A stretch of DNA of 64,000 bases from Pseudoalteromonas phenolica (GCF_001444405.1 NZ_CP013187.1:992001-1056000), one strand, 5' to 3'. Positions 9,276 through 22,956 are shown, counted from the stretch's first letter. Notes: generated by a model from the letters alone, not told the origin. Program-made: numbers and translations.

Positions 9276-10010
9276 ATGCAGCTAATTGATTGGCCTCTTC
9301 ATCAAGTTGTTGGCGGTATTCAAACTACGCGTTTAGGCGGTTATTCTAATCGCTCTTACGCGAGTTTGAACCTTGGATTTCATGTTGAAGATGATCCGCA
9401 AGATGTACTGGTCAATCATCAAGTTTTAAGTAATTTTCTACCATCCCCCGCTTTTTGGCTTGATCAAATTCATAGCAATGATGTTATTGAGGTTCATACT
9501 AGAGTTACTCAGACTTCTTTGCAGCAAAGACCTAAAGCAGATGCACTTTATACTCGGTTAAGAAATCAACCTCTAGCTATAATGACAGCAGATTGCTTAC
9601 CCATATTGTTAGCAAGCCAGGATGGAACTGAAGTGGCCGCGATACATGGTGGTTGGCGTCCATTGGCCTGCAATATAATTTCCAAGACGGTTGATAAATT
9701 TTCTAGTCCTAATAGCAAAATTATGGCTTGGTTCGGGCCTGCAATCGGGCCCAATGCATTTGAAGTAGGCAAAGAGGTGGTGAACGCTTTTACTGCTGTT
9801 GATTCATCACATAAAAGTGATTTCATTGCACAAGAAAATGAAAAGTATCTTGCCAATATTTTTTCAATTGCGAGGCGCCAATTATCCCATCTTGGAATTA
9901 CACAAATATACAGTGATTATGAGTGTACTTATTCATTACCTGAAAAGTACTTTTCTTATCGAAGAGATACACAGACAGGGCGTTTAGCTACTTTGATCTG
10001 GCGTAAATAA
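9276..10010 (+). CDS. pgeF: peptidoglycan editing factor PgeF (YfiH/DUF152 family)
   Basis: A 244-residue member of the YfiH/laccase-domain family. Visible hallmarks are TADCLPILLAS, AAIHGGWRPLACNII and FGPAIGPNAFEVG, carrying the metal-binding His and Cys residues. Family members have been described as polyphenol oxidases. In E. coli the protein prevents incorporation of L-Ser in place of L-Ala in peptidoglycan precursors. It follows rluD directly and precedes clpB by 88 bases that contain a separate heat-shock promoter. Confidence 0.88.
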   Translation: MQLIDWPLHQVVGGIQTTRLGGYSNRSYASLNLGFHVEDDPQDVLVNHQVLSNFLPSPAFWLDQIHSNDVIEVHTRVTQTSLQQRPKADALYTRLRNQPLAIMTADCLPILLASQDGTEVAAIHGGWRPLACNIISKTVDKFSSPNSKIMAWFGPAIGPNAFEVGKEVVNAFTAVDSSHKSDFIAQENEKYLANIFSIARRQLSHLGITQIYSDYECTYSLPEKYFSYRRDTQTGRLATLIWRK

Positions 10011-10034
10011 ATATATCTAAAATTACTTTCCTAC

Positions 10035-10064
10035 CTTGAACAATGCTCAACTTATACCCATAAA
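10035..10064 (+). promoter_or_regulatory. heat-shock (sigma-32) promoter of clpB
   Basis: CTTGAA (10035-10040) is followed after 16 bases by CCCATAAA (10057-10064), close to the RpoH consensus CTTGAAA / CCCCATnT. It lies about 35 bases upstream of the clpB start, where such a promoter is expected. Confidence 0.75.
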
Positions 10065-10098
10065 GTAACTAAGTTATTTTTAGAAAGAGTTATGCATC

Positions 10099-12672
10099 AT
10101 GCGTTTAGATAGATTTACAAGTAAATTCCAAGCCGCGCTTTCTGATGCGCAGTCTCTGGCTTTAGGCCGAGACCATCAATTTATCATGCCTGTTCATTTA
10201 ATGTATGCTTTATTGCAGCAAAATGGTTCAAGCGTTAGAGCATTATTAGCCCAAGCAGGGATCAGTGCAGACGAACTTAATAATAAACTGACTAAATCAA
10301 TTGATAAAATCTTTAAGGTTTCAGGTATCGGTGGAGACGTTCAGCTTCACAATGAACTTATTTCTCTTATCAATTTGTGTGACAAGTATGCTCAAAAACG
10401 CAAAGATGAATATATTTCTAGTGAGCTGTTTGTTTTTGCAGCATGTGAAGACAAAGGCGAGCTTGGCCAAATTTTAAGAGAGTTACAATTAACTCAGAAA
10501 AAAGTAGAGCAAGCCATAAAAGCAATCCGAGGTGGTCAGAAAGTCGATAACCCCAATGCTGAGGACACGCGCCAATCACTCGAAAAATTTACTATTGATC
10601 TCACTGAACGTGCGGAACAAGGCAAGCTAGATCCTGTAATTGGTCGTGATGAAGAAATTAGACGCACAATACAAGTACTTCAAAGACGCACAAAAAATAA
10701 CCCTGTGCTCATTGGTGAACCAGGGGTAGGTAAAACAGCAATTGTTGAAGGTTTAGCACAGCGTATCATTAATGGTGAAGTGCCAGAGGGCCTTAAAAAT
10801 AAAAGAGTATTGTCTTTAGATTTAGGCGCACTTGTAGCAGGGGCGAAATACCGAGGTGAATTTGAAGAACGCCTCAAATCGGTGCTAAATGAGCTAGCCA
10901 AAGAAGAAGGGCAAGTGATTTTATTCATTGATGAGATACATACTATGGTAGGCGCAGGTAAAACTGATGGCGCTATGGATGCAGGGAATATGCTTAAGCC
11001 TGCACTTGCTCGTGGTGAATTACATTGTGTGGGAGCCACTACGCTAGATGAATATCGTCAATATATAGAAAAAGATGCAGCATTAGAAAGGCGTTTTCAA
11101 AAAGTGTTTGTAAGCGAACCAAGTGTTTCAGACACAATTGCAATCTTACGTGGCTTAAAAGAGCGATACGAGTTGCACCACTCTGTTGATATTACTGATC
11201 CAGCTATTGTCGCAGCTGCGAATCTTTCTCATCGTTACATTTCTGATAGACAACTTCCTGATAAGGCCATTGATCTGATAGATGAAGCTGGTAGCTCAAT
11301 TCGTTTACAAATAGATTCTAAACCAGAGCAACTAGATAGGTTAGAGCGCAAGATCATTCAACTAAAATTAGAAGACAATGCACTGGCGAAGGAAAAAGAC
11401 GAAGCAAGTCAAAAGCGTCGCACTGAAATGCAAACTTTAATCTCAGAATTGGAAAGTGAATACAAAGAACTCGATGAAGTGTGGAATGCCGAAAAGGCAT
11501 CGTTGCAGGGCACGCAAGTAATAAAAGGCGAGTTAGAGCAAGCTCGATTAGATCTGGAAGTGGCGCGTCGAGCAAGTGACTTACAAAGAATGTCAGAGCT
11601 TCAGTATGGCCGAATTCCTGAACTGGAAAGAAAGCTCGATCTTGCGTCTCAAGCTGAAATGCAAGAGATGAGTTTGTTGAAGAATCAAGTCGGTGAAGAT
11701 GAAATTGCAGAAATCTTATCTCGTTGGACAGGCATTCCAGTAGCTAAGATGCTTCAAGGCGAACGCGAAAAGCTCCTTCAGATGGAAGATGAACTACATA
11801 ATAAAGTAATAGGACAGGATGAGGCAGTAAATGCTGTATCAAATGCCATCCGTCGTTCAAGAGCTGGTCTTGCAGATCCAAATCGTCCGATTGGTTCATT
11901 CTTATTCTTAGGCCCGACTGGTGTAGGTAAGACTGAACTAACAAAAGCACTTGCTAATTTCATGTTTGATACTGAAGAAGCCATGGTTCGAATTGATATG
12001 TCGGAGTTTATGGAAAAGCATTCAGTTGCAAGGCTTGTTGGTGCGCCTCCAGGATATGTTGGTTATGAAGAAGGTGGCTACTTAACAGAAGCAGTTCGAC
12101 GCCGCCCTTATTCTGTTGTGTTGTTAGATGAAGTAGAAAAGGCGCATCCAGATGTGTTTAATATATTGCTTCAGGTTTTAGATGATGGCCGCTTAACTGA
12201 TGGTCAAGGTAGAACCGTTGATTTTAAAAATACGGTAATTATTATGACGTCAAACTTAGGGTCTGACATTATCCAAGAGCAAGCTGGTCAAAATGATTAC
12301 GCATCGTTAAAAGAAAAAGTGATGGGAGTCCTTGCTACACAGTTTAGACCTGAGTTTATAAATCGAATCGACGAAACAGTCGTATTCCATCCTTTAATAG
12401 ATAAACATATAAAAGAGATCGCGAATATACAGTTAGATAAATTGACGGCTAGACTATTTGAGAAAGGTTATCAGTTTGAATTATTACCAGAAGCGTTAGA
12501 TAAGATTGCCGCGCATGGTTTTGACCCAGTGTTTGGTGCAAGACCACTTAAGCGCGCAATTCAACAATACGTCGAGAACCCATTAGCACAAAAGCTATTG
12601 GCTGGAGAGTTTGTTCCGGGGGATAAAATTAAAGTGACAGTTGTTAATGACATGATTTCTTTCAATAAGTGA
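10099..12672 (+). CDS. clpB: ATP-dependent protein disaggregase ClpB
   Basis: An 857-residue Hsp100 chaperone, the same length as E. coli ClpB. In order: N-terminal Clp repeat domain (about 1-145); AAA-1 with Walker [10 protein letters not shown] near residue 206 and [11 protein letters not shown]; the long coiled-coil middle domain (about 400-525); AAA-2 with Walker [10 protein letters not shown] near residue 605; and the C-terminal D2-small domain. Together with DnaK it extracts polypeptides from aggregates in the cytoplasm. The sigma-32 promoter upstream fits heat-shock induction, and a hairpin terminator follows the stop. Confidence 0.97.
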   Translation: MRLDRFTSKFQAALSDAQSLALGRDHQFIMPVHLMYALLQQNGSSVRALLAQAGISADELNNKLTKSIDKIFKVSGIGGDVQLHNELISLINLCDKYAQKRKDEYISSELFVFAACEDKGELGQILRELQLTQKKVEQAIKAIRGGQKVDNPNAEDTRQSLEKFTIDLTERAEQGKLDPVIGRDEEIRRTIQVLQRRTKNNPVLIGEPGVGKTAIVEGLAQRIINGEVPEGLKNKRVLSLDLGALVAGAKYRGEFEERLKSVLNELAKEEGQVILFIDEIHTMVGAGKTDGAMDAGNMLKPALARGELHCVGATTLDEYRQYIEKDAALERRFQKVFVSEPSVSDTIAILRGLKERYELHHSVDITDPAIVAAANLSHRYISDRQLPDKAIDLIDEAGSSIRLQIDSKPEQLDRLERKIIQLKLEDNALAKEKDEASQKRRTEMQTLISELESEYKELDEVWNAEKASLQGTQVIKGELEQARLDLEVARRASDLQRMSELQYGRIPELERKLDLASQAEMQEMSLLKNQVGEDEIAEILSRWTGIPVAKMLQGEREKLLQMEDELHNKVIGQDEAVNAVSNAIRRSRAGLADPNRPIGSFLFLGPTGVGKTELTKALANFMFDTEEAMVRIDMSEFMEKHSVARLVGAPPGYVGYEEGGYLTEAVRRRPYSVVLLDEVEKAHPDVFNILLQVLDDGRLTDGQGRTVDFKNTVIIMTSNLGSDIIQEQAGQNDYASLKEKVMGVLATQFRPEFINRIDETVVFHPLIDKHIKEIANIQLDKLTARLFEKGYQFELLPEALDKIAAHGFDPVFGARPLKRAIQQYVENPLAQKLLAGEFVPGDKIKVTVVNDMISFNK

Positions 12673-12688
12673 TAATAGACAAATCATT

Positions 12689-12731
12689 GGGCACTCCGTG
12701 ATAGGTAAGTGCCCAAAATTTTCTTTCTTTT
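12689..12731 (+). terminator. terminator of clpB
   Basis: A 7-bp stem GGGCACT / AGTGCCC with a 12-base loop is followed by a T-rich tract. It lies 17 bases after the clpB stop. Confidence 0.75.
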
Positions 12732-12922
12732 ATTCCTTGCAATATCTCTCTTCTATACAATACTTAAATTCCCCTGAATGATTAGGGGGTGTTTATATGA
12801 CTTAAATATTGTAGTTTTACTTCTTTTTGATTTCTTTTTGTACAGAAAACATCTTAAAACAGGCGTTTCGTTTAAAATATACGCGAATAGTCAGTTTTTT
12901 TCATTTTTCTTTAAAAAAGGGG

Positions 12923-12950
12923 TTGCGCGCTTTTAAATTCTCCCTATAAT
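12923..12950 (+). promoter_or_regulatory. rRNA operon promoter P1
   Basis: TTGCGC (12923-12928) and TATAAT (12945-12950) with a 16-base spacer are followed by a GC-rich discriminator (GCGCACCC), as in stringently controlled promoters. Upstream sequence is A/T-rich. The rest of 12732-13306 holds no gene; it is rRNA leader and promoter DNA. Confidence 0.75.
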
Positions 12951-13040
12951 GCGCACCCACTGACACGGGGCGAGACGCTGAAAAGCAAATCAAAACGATG
13001 TCGAGTCAAATAAAACTTAATCTTAAATACTTTCTCTTAT

Positions 13041-13089
13041 GAAAAAGATTAAAATTAAGTGTTGACATAAAAAGTGAAGTCGTTATTAT
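13041..13089 (+). promoter_or_regulatory. rRNA operon promoter P2 with UP-like element
   Basis: TTGACA (13062-13067), a 16-base spacer and TATTAT (13084-13089) are followed by GGCGCTCC, a GC-rich discriminator. An A-rich stretch at 13041-13058 resembles an UP element. This is the closer and stronger-looking of the two tandem rrn promoters. Confidence 0.8.
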
Positions 13090-13135
13090 GGCGCTCCACT
13101 TCGCAGCAAGGCTGCGGTAACTTATCGAGTTACAC

Positions 13136-13147
13136 TGTTCTTTAAAA
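13136..13147 (+). promoter_or_regulatory. boxA antitermination site in the rrn leader
   Basis: TGTTCTTTAAAA matches the boxA consensus bound by NusB/NusE. A second copy occurs in the 16S-23S spacer. Confidence 0.65.
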
Positions 13148-13155
13148 ATATGAAG

Positions 13156-14883
<1,728 letters not shown>

Positions 14884-14911
14884 TTAGTTAGCACAAGCTG
14901 CTAATTAATAT

Positions 14912-14924
14912 TGCTCTTTAAAAA
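14912..14924 (+). promoter_or_regulatory. boxA antitermination site in the 16S-23S spacer
   Basis: TGCTCTTTAAAAA matches boxA well. The spacer 14840-15096 otherwise contains only processing sequences; no tRNA cloverleaf can be drawn in it. Confidence 0.7.
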
Positions 14925-15077
14925 TTTGGAAAAGCTGATAATTAATTCTTTTAGAAGAAATTCTAAAAAGAGTTTTCAAAAGTAAAACAATGCCGATAAA
15001 CATTCATTTGTTTATTAGCGTCTACTTTAGTATTCAATATTAACTTCTGGCGAAGTTAAAACTGTCTTTGACGATAC

Positions 15078-17995
<2,918 letters not shown>

Positions 17996-18069
17996 TAGCT
18001 CAGAAGCTAATATGAACTAAAGTAGATAGTTTTAGAATTATCAGATTTTTTCCAGATTTTAACCAAATT

Positions 18070-18186
18070 TGCTTGGTGACCATAGCGTTTTGGAACCACC
18101 TGACTCCATGCCGAACTCAGAAGTGAAACGAAACAGCGTCGATGATAGTGTGGGTCTCCCATGTGAAAGTAGAACATTGCCAAGCA
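18070..18186 (+). rRNA. rrf: 5S ribosomal RNA
   Basis: About 117 bases. The ends TGCTTGG and CCAAGCA pair as helix I, and the interior has the expected GAACCACCTGA...CCATGCCGAACTCAGAAGTGAAAC core. It lies 93 bases after the 23S gene and is followed by a strong terminator. Confidence 0.95.
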
Positions 18187-18197
18187 CCTATTTAGAG

Positions 18198-18228
18198 AAA
18201 GCCCGATTCGAAAGAGTCGGGCTTTTTT
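18198..18228 (+). terminator. rRNA operon terminator
   Basis: The 9-bp stem GCCCGATTC / GAGTCGGGC with a GAAA tetraloop, preceded by A residues and followed by six T, is a classic intrinsic terminator 12 bases after the 5S gene. Confidence 0.92.
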
Positions 18229-18273
18229 GCGTTTAAGCCCCTCTGCAACGGTTAAAATGGCTTATTTCACCTT

Positions 18274-18320
18274 GCGCAAAAGAAGCGTACTCACTGCGTT
18301 CACTGTCGCTAATTTTGCAC
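18274..18320. repeat. hairpin repeat, copy 1
   Basis: An imperfect palindrome with arms 18274-18287 and 18307-18320, preceded by TTTCACCTT. It abuts the broken 5S copy exactly where the 5' half of that gene is missing. Its arms share the layout of five other copies in this tract, including a C-A mismatch at the second pair. Confidence 0.65.
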
Positions 18321-18390
18321 GATAGCGTCGATGATAGTGTGGGTGCGGCCAGCTTGGCTTCTCATGTGAAAGTAGAACATCGCCAGCAAA
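18321..18390 (+). pseudogene. 5' truncated 5S rRNA remnant
   Basis: Bases 18324-18344 repeat the 5S segment AGCGTCGATGATAGTGTGGG(T) and 18363-18384 repeat the 3' part (ATGTGAAAGTAGAACATCGCC). About 14-18 extra bases sit between them where the intact gene has the short CTCCC loop segment. The 5' half is absent and replaced by hairpin-repeat sequence. It cannot fold as a 5S rRNA but keeps a terminator of its own downstream, so it looks like the decayed second 5S gene of this operon. Confidence 0.75.
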
Positions 18391-18411
18391 GGTTGCCCCA
18401 GGCAATTAAAT

Positions 18412-18442
18412 AAACCCGTTGCAGCAATGCAGCGGGTTTTTT
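18412..18442 (+). terminator. terminator after the 5S remnant
   Basis: AACCCGTTGCA / TGCAGCGGGTT with loop GCAA (one G-U pair) is followed by a T-run. It is a second rrn-type terminator downstream of the remnant. Confidence 0.85.
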
Positions 18443-18451
18443 GCGTTTATC

Positions 18452-18512
18452 GTGCTAAATCGTCCTGCACGGTGATGAGATGATGCACTGTGATAAAAAG
18501 ACGAATTAGCGC
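18452..18512. repeat. hairpin repeat, inverted copy
   Basis: Arms 18452-18464 and 18500-18512 pair over 13 positions with two mismatches. Read on the minus strand it begins TTCACCTTGCGC like the other copies and keeps the same C-A mismatch at the second pair. The stem sequence differs but pairing is retained. Confidence 0.55.
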
Positions 18513-18613
18513 AAGGTGAAGTGAGCGTCTTCAGAGTAGCTACTCTCTTCACTTTGAGTCTCTACGTTAGTGAGTACACCCTCAACTCCAGCTAAACAAG
18601 CTCATTTCACCTT

Positions 18614-18934
18614 GCGTAAAAAGAGCGGGTTCACTTCGTTCACTGTCGCTGGCCTTTTACACCTTTCTTGCGCAAAGCAAGCGTATTCGCTTCGTTCATT
18701 GTCGTTAACACTTTGCACTACATTCATCCCTGAAGCTGGGTCCCATCGCGCATTCATGCACTCACTTCCTCATGCTGCGAAACTTCGTCTCTGTGATTCG
18801 TCACCCTTGCGCGAAAAGAATGTCAGTGCTTCACGCTGTGTCATTAACCTTTCGCACGATATTCACCTTGCGCAAAGTAAATGTACTCGTTTAGCCCTAA
18901 ACGCAAAGCTTGCTCGCTGCCATTAACTTAGCGC
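18614..18934. repeat. four hairpin repeats in tandem
   Basis: Arm pairs: 18614-18627/18647-18662, 18670-18683/18703-18718, 18809-18822/18842-18857 and 18870-18883/18921-18934. Each unit follows a (T)CACCTT-like motif. The stem changes from copy to copy in a compensatory way: GCGTAAAA pairs with TTTTACAC in one, GCGCAAAG with CTTTGCAC in the next, GCGCGAAA with TTTCGCAC in the third. The whole gene-free tract 18187-18981 consists of the rrn terminator, the 5S remnant, these repeats and unassigned sequence. The open frame at 18570-18926 is not convincing as a gene. Confidence 0.65.
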
Positions 18935-18981
18935 TCTAAACCGTATTCACTGAGTTTTCTGTTGCTAATTTGTCCATAACC

Positions 18982-20589
18982 TCAGAATAGCTCTGCTTCT
19001 TGATGAGATAAGTTGCCTCTTAAATCTTCAACCATTTTAGTTAAGTCTCGGTTTGCATTTGCTACAGTACGGGATACGTTGTCACTTTGAGCTAGCTTTT
19101 TATAATTTTCAGAGATAACTTGGAGTTGAATTAATGTTTCATGAAGAGTTTCTGATATTTGTGTTTGCTCACTTGCGGAGTCCGTAACCTGTTGGTTGAG
19201 GCTTTTCATTTGTTCCATTTCTTGGAGGATTTCTTTCAGCGCAACTTGTGCATCTTGATTTTTTTCTGCGTTATCTGCGGTTATCTTTATTTCATGTTGC
19301 ATTGCTGCTACAGCTTGTTTTGAAACAGTTTGAAGTTCATCAATAACCGAAGTGATACTCATAGTTGATTGCTGCGTTTTAGATGCAAGACTTCGAACTT
19401 CATCAGCTACCACTGCAAATCCACGACCTGCTTCGCCTGCTCTTGCTGCTTCAATTGCAGCGTTAAGTGCCAGTAGGTTAGTTTGCTCAGCAATAGAACC
19501 TATCATATCTAGTACACTGCTTACACTCGCTGCTTTCGACTCTAGAGATTCTATTACGGCCGATGTATTTTCTACCTCCTTTACAAGCTCCTGCATGCTA
19601 CTGGCTGATAACTCCATCGTGTCTCCACAGTTACTCGCTTTTTGAGTGACTAGGGTCGTTGATTGTAAAGCTTGCTGAGTTAGGCTTTGTAGTCTTGATG
19701 CGATTTCAGATAATCCATTAATGGTACTTTCCATCGTTTGAGAGCATGCAACTTGCTCTTCTGAACCTCGGCTTATCTCGTTGCTTACATGACCTATAGC
19801 TTCAAATGCATCTTCAACTTCTCCCTTAACAACAGAGATATTCGAGACAGCTTCAACAATATGATTCTTTATTTCTGTAATGGCTTTACTGAGTTGTCCC
19901 ACTTCATCATTAAATGGGTAGTCTATATGTAAGTCATATTTTCCATTGGAAATTTCAACGGTTTTATCTATTAAGTCTCGTAATGGTAGGATAATTTTTT
20001 TATGTATAAAGACTAATATACCGGCTATGGCAACTATTGCTATCAAGAAAGATACAATAGGGTAGACAGTCATAACTATAGATTGCTGTTGTTCAATGTT
20101 GTTTTGAATCTCTATGAAATGTTTAGTTACAGCGCCTCTTTTATCAATAAGTCCTTGTGCGAAATCTCTATCGATTCCTCTGACCATTGCATCACTTTGT
20201 TTATAGTTCAGATTTAATACAAAATTTCTTTGTGCTTTCTCATATGCCTCTAACATAGAGAGGTGCTGGTTAATGAACTGAGTAGTCCATTCTCCTTCTT
20301 CGAAAATTTGTAATTGCTTAAGATCTTCTTGGACTTCCTTATGTAAAGAGAGGAACTCTTGCCAATACTTTTCGTCGTTTCTGAGTAGCAGGTTTTTCCA
20401 TGCTTGGACTTGGCTTTTAAATGAAGATTCTGCATTTGTAATTAAAATAATGCGTTGTTGATCTTTGTTGACTAAAGATTGGTAGTCCCAAATTAAAAAC
20501 TCGAGCTTTAAAATGCTAAATGTGCTTGCTGCTAAGATTAAAGAAATACCTATAATTATAGGAACCGCAACCTTACTTTTTATATTCAT
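18982..20589 (-). CDS. methyl-accepting chemotaxis protein
   Basis: About 535 residues. A first transmembrane helix near the N-terminus is followed by a periplasmic four-helix-type sensor of roughly 150 residues, a second helix at about 175-200, a HAMP linker and the signalling domain. The signalling domain contains the invariant hairpin [34 protein letters not shown] prefer the start at 20589 (MNIKSKV) over 20601 because it has GGTGAG at the right distance. It should signal to CheA/CheW in the inner membrane; the ligand is unknown. A weak sigma-28-like site lies upstream. Confidence 0.88.
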   Translation of the reverse strand: MNIKSKVAVPIIIGISLILAASTFSILKLEFLIWDYQSLVNKDQQRIILITNAESSFKSQVQAWKNLLLRNDEKYWQEFLSLHKEVQEDLKQLQIFEEGEWTTQFINQHLSMLEAYEKAQRNFVLNLNYKQSDAMVRGIDRDFAQGLIDKRGAVTKHFIEIQNNIEQQQSIVMTVYPIVSFLIAIVAIAGILVFIHKKIILPLRDLIDKTVEISNGKYDLHIDYPFNDEVGQLSKAITEIKNHIVEAVSNISVVKGEVEDAFEAIGHVSNEISRGSEEQVACSQTMESTINGLSEIASRLQSLTQQALQSTTLVTQKASNCGDTMELSASSMQELVKEVENTSAVIESLESKAASVSSVLDMIGSIAEQTNLLALNAAIEAARAGEAGRGFAVVADEVRSLASKTQQSTMSITSVIDELQTVSKQAVAAMQHEIKITADNAEKNQDAQVALKEILQEMEQMKSLNQQVTDSASEQTQISETLHETLIQLQVISENYKKLAQSDNVSRTVANANRDLTKMVEDLRGNLSHQEAELF

Positions 20590-20611
20590 AGCACTCACCA
20601 TTAGACTTGGG

Positions 20612-20638
20612 TTATGAAAGTGTGAGTGACATTCTTTA
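20612..20638 (-). promoter_or_regulatory. possible sigma-28 promoter of the chemoreceptor
   Basis: On the minus strand TAAA, exactly 15 bases and TTTCATAA resemble the sigma-28 pattern TAAA-N15-GCCGATAA. The -10 element is a poor match, so this rests mostly on spacing and on the kind of gene it precedes. Confidence 0.3.
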
Positions 20639-20644
20639 TTTTGT

Positions 20645-21013
20645 CTAATTCGTATTCAAGTTGCTTATTTTAAGCTGGTTGTAAGTTCTGAGACTCATAA
20701 TCAATAAAGTCGCAGCAATTAAGCCGCTAGCCATATGATGGACCACAAGGTGACTGGCTAGAAAAGCTGGAATATCACTGATGCCATCAATAAATGTCAA
20801 TTTTCCGATAAGAGCACCGTAAATGCTGATGTGCCCCCAAAGCGCTATTTTAAACTTTTTTCTAAACCTATTTATCAACCGTTCTGAAAGTTTTTTTTGC
20901 ATAACTTTTAAAAGAAACAAGCTAGAAAAGGCTGTTACTATTGACAGCATACCCAAACCAAGAATTGATAGCTTAATAAGAGCAGCTGTAACGATATAAA
21001 TGATAATTCTCAT
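20645..21013 (-). CDS. small membrane protein of unknown function
   Basis: A 122-residue protein that I do not recognise. Hydrophobic stretches suggest three or four membrane helices: about residues 3-35, 55-75 and 85-110, with a basic linker [16 protein letters not shown] between the first and later ones. Several histidines lie in the last predicted membrane region (HLVVHHM). It reads toward the chemoreceptor gene, 55 bases before that start, and may be cotranscribed with it. A two-part inverted repeat lies in the intergenic region behind it. Confidence 0.5.
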   Translation of the reverse strand: MRIIIYIVTAALIKLSILGLGMLSIVTAFSSLFLLKVMQKKLSERLINRFRKKFKIALWGHISIYGALIGKLTFIDGISDIPAFLASHLVVHHMASGLIAATLLIMSLRTYNQLKISNLNTN

Positions 21014-21108
21014 GATTTCCTCTTATTGAAGACCTAATGATATGACAAGAAATAGGTATGACTATCAGATCTATGTGCTGATTAAGGCAGTTATTATTTT
21101 CATTAATG

Positions 21109-21150
21109 TATCGTTACATAAATATACTTGATAAGACCAATGTAACGATA
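21109..21150. promoter_or_regulatory. candidate operator pair before the EamA transporter
   Basis: TATCGTTACAT at 21109-21119 is repeated inverted and exact as ATGTAACGATA at 21140-21150. Each arm is itself a near-palindrome around a central CG, with centres 34 bases apart. The right arm covers the -35 region of the TATAAT box at 21172-21177. This looks like a binding site pair for a dimeric regulator not encoded here. Confidence 0.45.
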
Positions 21151-21171
21151 ACATTTACGCTCTTTAGTCAG

Positions 21172-21177
21172 TATAAT
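21172..21177 (+). promoter_or_regulatory. -10 box of the EamA transporter gene
   Basis: A perfect TATAAT without a good -35 hexamer at 16-18 bases, where the inverted repeat lies instead. The implied leader of about 30 bases fits the start at 21216. Confidence 0.45.
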
Positions 21178-21215
21178 CTCGTGCTCTTCAAATGTTTATT
21201 CCCAAGGATAAAGTT

Positions 21216-22118
21216 ATGCCCGTGCAAGGGTCGTATCTATTTGTGATCTTAGTTTGGTCAACGACACCGCTCGGTATTGTCTGGAGCGCTGAGACGATGC
21301 CACCGACATTAAGTGTTTTTCTACGTATGTTGATAGCTTTAGTACTGGCTGTCATAACAGTATTTACACTAAAAATACATGTGCCATGGTCAAAGAAAGC
21401 TTGCCTACTGTATTTTTACTCTGCTGCTGGCATTGTTATCGGTATGCTTTTAAGCTATCTAGCAGCTCAGTCAGTACCTTCAGGTGTGATTTCTCTCGTC
21501 TTTGGTTTAGCACCGATCATCTCAGGTTTGTTTGCGCAAAAAATATTATCTGAACATGCTTTTACTCCAGTTAAAATAATAGCTTTATTGTTCTCAATAC
21601 TCGGTTTATTTTTAGTGTGTAAAACTCAAATACAGCAATTGGATGTGCCTGTTGAAGGGATTATCTATGTACTTATGGCTGTGACAAGTTTTAGTTTGAG
21701 TGGCGTAATGATCAAAACAGTTCCAATTACTATCCACCCAATGGCAACAACGCTAGGGGCATTGGCATTTGTGACGCCTATATTTGCATTAATTTGGTTA
21801 GCAGCAGGCGGTGAGGTCAATCATGAGCAATGGCAGTTTAAGTCAATTTTAGCAACGGGTTATTTAGCTCTTTTTGGCTCTTTGTTAGGGTTCCTAGCCT
21901 ATTTTCATGTCCTGCAAAAATTACCAGCGAGCACAGTTGCATTGACTACTTTGATCACACCTGTTTTTGCAGTAAGCCTGGGCGCGTTATTGAATGATGA
22001 AGTTTTAACATCTTCTCTTTTAATAGGTGGCACTATGATTTTGTTTAGTTTATTTCTTTACCAGTTTGGTGATAAGTACATCAAACGAAATAAGCTAGAA
22101 GCGGCTAGAAAGGCCTAA
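21216..22118 (+). CDS. EamA/DMT-family transporter
   Basis: About 300 residues forming roughly ten transmembrane helices in two related halves, as in the drug/metabolite transporter superfamily (EamA domains). Typical segments are VWSTTPLGIVWSAETMPPTLSVFLRML near the start and PVFAVSLGALLNDEVLTSSLLIGGTMILFSLF near the end. These proteins export or exchange small metabolites; the substrate cannot be told. The frame opens at 21192, but the ATG at 21216 has AAGGA at a suitable distance and is preferred. Its TAA stop overlaps the stop of the opposing gene. Confidence 0.8.
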   Translation: MPVQGSYLFVILVWSTTPLGIVWSAETMPPTLSVFLRMLIALVLAVITVFTLKIHVPWSKKACLLYFYSAAGIVIGMLLSYLAAQSVPSGVISLVFGLAPIISGLFAQKILSEHAFTPVKIIALLFSILGLFLVCKTQIQQLDVPVEGIIYVLMAVTSFSLSGVMIKTVPITIHPMATTLGALAFVTPIFALIWLAAGGEVNHEQWQFKSILATGYLALFGSLLGFLAYFHVLQKLPASTVALTTLITPVFAVSLGALLNDEVLTSSLLIGGTMILFSLFLYQFGDKYIKRNKLEAARKA

Positions 22119-22816
22119 ATCTTCAAAAGTGTACATACGGTCTCAACACGTGCCTGAAAGCAGCTAGCGATAAGTAATATACGTGGATGCGTACTGTCTA
22201 GCTGCTTATTTATTTTCTCCTTAACTAAAAACTGACATATCGCATGCAATAGGCCAGGTTCGCTTTGCTCAGACGTTTTTGACTGTATTTCTATAAGTGC
22301 TAAAAGGGCTGAAAGTTCATGGTCTGGCAATTTGGCTAAGTTGTGGTTAAATGCTAGGTAGCAATCAATAGGGCGCATGCGTTGATGATTTTTATGCCCA
22401 AGCGCGTGAGCAAGTGATTCATTTCTTTCAAAAAGCATAAGCGATCTTAAAAAGTTAAACGGCCATTCTGTTTGCTGAGAATTAGTACAAAGAGCGTGAA
22501 CAAGCGTATTACCTTGCCTGTTGGCTTGCTTATAGCCCTCAATTTCAGTGAGCGCGCTCGAAAAGAAAGCCAGCCGTTCTAGTGTATTAATACCAGTGAT
22601 CAGCCCTTCAGGAAGCGCTTTTTTTTCTGTGATTAATTGCTTACAAAGATCCTGAAAGAATATGTAGACTTCTTGATTCTGGATAGCTTGTTCAAAGCAA
22701 AACTTTAATACAAGCACGCAATCAGAGTCGCTAAGTTGAGTATAAAACTCAGGTAATTTATCTACTTGCTGAGTTTTTATGTAAGAAATGAATCTTTGAA
22801 GCGTTTGGTTTTGCAC
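22115..22816 (-). CDS. hypothetical protein
   Basis: A 233-residue soluble protein that I do not assign to a family. It is rich in Leu, Gln and His. A segment GNTLVHALCTNSQQTEWPFNFLRSLMLFERNESLAHALGHKNHQRMRPIDCYL resembles degenerate ankyrin-type helices but is not a clear match. No signal peptide or membrane helix is seen. It converges on the transporter gene with overlapping stop codons and is divergent from the two-component system. Confidence 0.5.
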   Translation of the reverse strand: MQNQTLQRFISYIKTQQVDKLPEFYTQLSDSDCVLVLKFCFEQAIQNQEVYIFFQDLCKQLITEKKALPEGLITGINTLERLAFFSSALTEIEGYKQANRQGNTLVHALCTNSQQTEWPFNFLRSLMLFERNESLAHALGHKNHQRMRPIDCYLAFNHNLAKLPDHELSALLALIEIQSKTSEQSEPGLLHAICQFLVKEKINKQLDSTHPRILLIASCFQARVETVCTLLKI

Positions 22817-22891
22817 TGTACTCGGGATCTTTTTTTAATTTAGTTTTATAGTAGCAAATTCGGGGCTTAGGAAAAGAACAAACTGCGCCTG

Positions 22892-22916
22892 TTTCTTTCA
22901 CATTCTTTACACATTC
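22892..22916. promoter_or_regulatory. direct repeat before baeS
   Basis: TTTCACATTC followed immediately by TTTACACATTC gives a direct repeat with a 10-11 base period just before the kinase gene. OmpR-family regulators bind such one-turn direct repeats, so it may be an autoregulatory site for the downstream response regulator. Confidence 0.35.
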
Positions 22917-22956
22917 ATGGCAGAACATGATCTTGAGTCAATTTTTTGAAGTTAAA

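Noticed and set aside
18570..18926. 118-codon open frame after the rRNA operon
   Set aside because: It runs through the hairpin repeats, has no ribosome binding site and its residues follow the repeat sequence. The base changes keep stems paired rather than codons similar.
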